From assembly GCA_903828535.1 (NCBI GenBank), contig CAIKMN010000010.1, positions 124,001 through 188,000 of the forward strand: DNA of 64,000 bases. Reading direction: 5' to 3'. The notes under the pieces were generated by a model. It worked only from the letters and a program-made list of their open reading frames with translations, searched no databases and was not told the DNA's origin. Every line of letters starts with the position of its first letter. The first letter of the stretch is position 1. This stretch comes from an uncultured Curvibacter sp. (lineage in GTDB: Bacteria > Pseudomonadota > Gammaproteobacteria > Burkholderiales > Burkholderiaceae_C). Of this stretch, positions 63,917 through 64,000 are shown piece by piece. A program made the position numbers and the translations under genes.

Positions 63917-64000
63917 AGCACAGAACTTTTGGCCTTTTGGGCCAAGTCTTCGGCCATTTTGGTGGCTTGTGCTTCAGCCGCCCGATCGATTTTTTCGAGA
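63877..64000 (-). CDS. Possible 3' end of a convergent gene (Ala/Lys-rich helical C terminus)
   Basis: On the minus strand an open frame enters from the right edge and ends at a TGA at 63877, encoding about 40 residues ([20 protein letters not shown]...) of strongly helical, Ala/Lys/Glu-rich sequence. It overlaps the VOC gene by 40 bases. The composition looks like a real protein C terminus, but the fragment is too short to identify. Confidence 0.35.
   Translation of the reverse strand, partial: LEKIDRAAEAQATKMAEDLAQKAKSSVLQAVLARAKAAKA

Overview
The window is a gene-dense, moderately high-GC stretch of ordinary bacterial chromosome. Gene content and protein flavour point to a betaproteobacterium of the order Burkholderiales, most likely Comamonadaceae (Limnohabitans/Rhodoferax-like). 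Supporting signs are the CysB-type LysR regulator beside a CbiX chelatase, divergent lptFG/pepA, a GntR-controlled propionyl-CoA cassette, recCBD, and the tolB-pal-cpoB block. The genus assignment is inference. No integrase, transposase, phage gene, CRISPR array or rRNA is visible. No gap longer than 300 bases lacks a gene.

Layout. 1-5845: the 3' end of ettA, then a leftward block (lptF-lptG, cbiX, cysB, a PLP aminotransferase, a DUF465 protein). 5871-10165: rightward pepA, holC, a LivK-type binding protein and two unrecognised small proteins. 10172-19600: leftward gabD, rightward alaS, a leftward set (class II aldolase, trmB, gluQ, lysR), then divergent pirin and a WrbA-like flavoprotein. 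19620-34825: dnaE, clpS-clpA, sbcB, a Cys/Met-metabolism PLP enzyme, yebC, purD, and the tight nadD-rsfS-rlmH-maf-rng chain. 34826-40803: GNAT, leftward msbA, divergent tolB-pal-cpoB-tcdA. 40858-50759: tRNA-Lys with a strong terminator, then cytochrome c followed closely by recC-recB-recD. 50771-54386: a small membrane protein, an MTA/SAH-nucleosidase-like gene bracketed by heptanucleotide repeats, dbpA and dusA. 54550-63916: a GntR/FCD regulator divergent from a propionyl-CoA to succinyl-CoA operon (mcm, meaB, pccB, pccA, bioB, epimerase-like VOC protein).

How the genes work together. The last operon is the clearest unit. PccAB makes methylmalonyl-CoA, the VOC protein probably epimerises it, Mcm rearranges it to succinyl-CoA, MeaB protects the B12 enzyme, and the embedded bioB makes the biotin that PccA carries. 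recCBD is a full double-strand-break repair set. nadD to rng is an RNA/ribosome-maturation and housekeeping chain.

I did not find a clear new multi-gene system. The most unusual signals are non-coding or architectural. (1) Six genes show a -10-like hexamer exactly 6 nt before the ATG with no Shine-Dalgarno, and two more show it at 7 nt; this is the arrangement expected of leaderless mRNAs. (2) Two unrelated 7-nt tandem arrays flank one gene. (3) In-frame 9-nt or 15-nt repeats occur in several housekeeping genes. (4) RsfS has a histone-H1-like tail. (5) bioB lies inside a biotin-enzyme operon.
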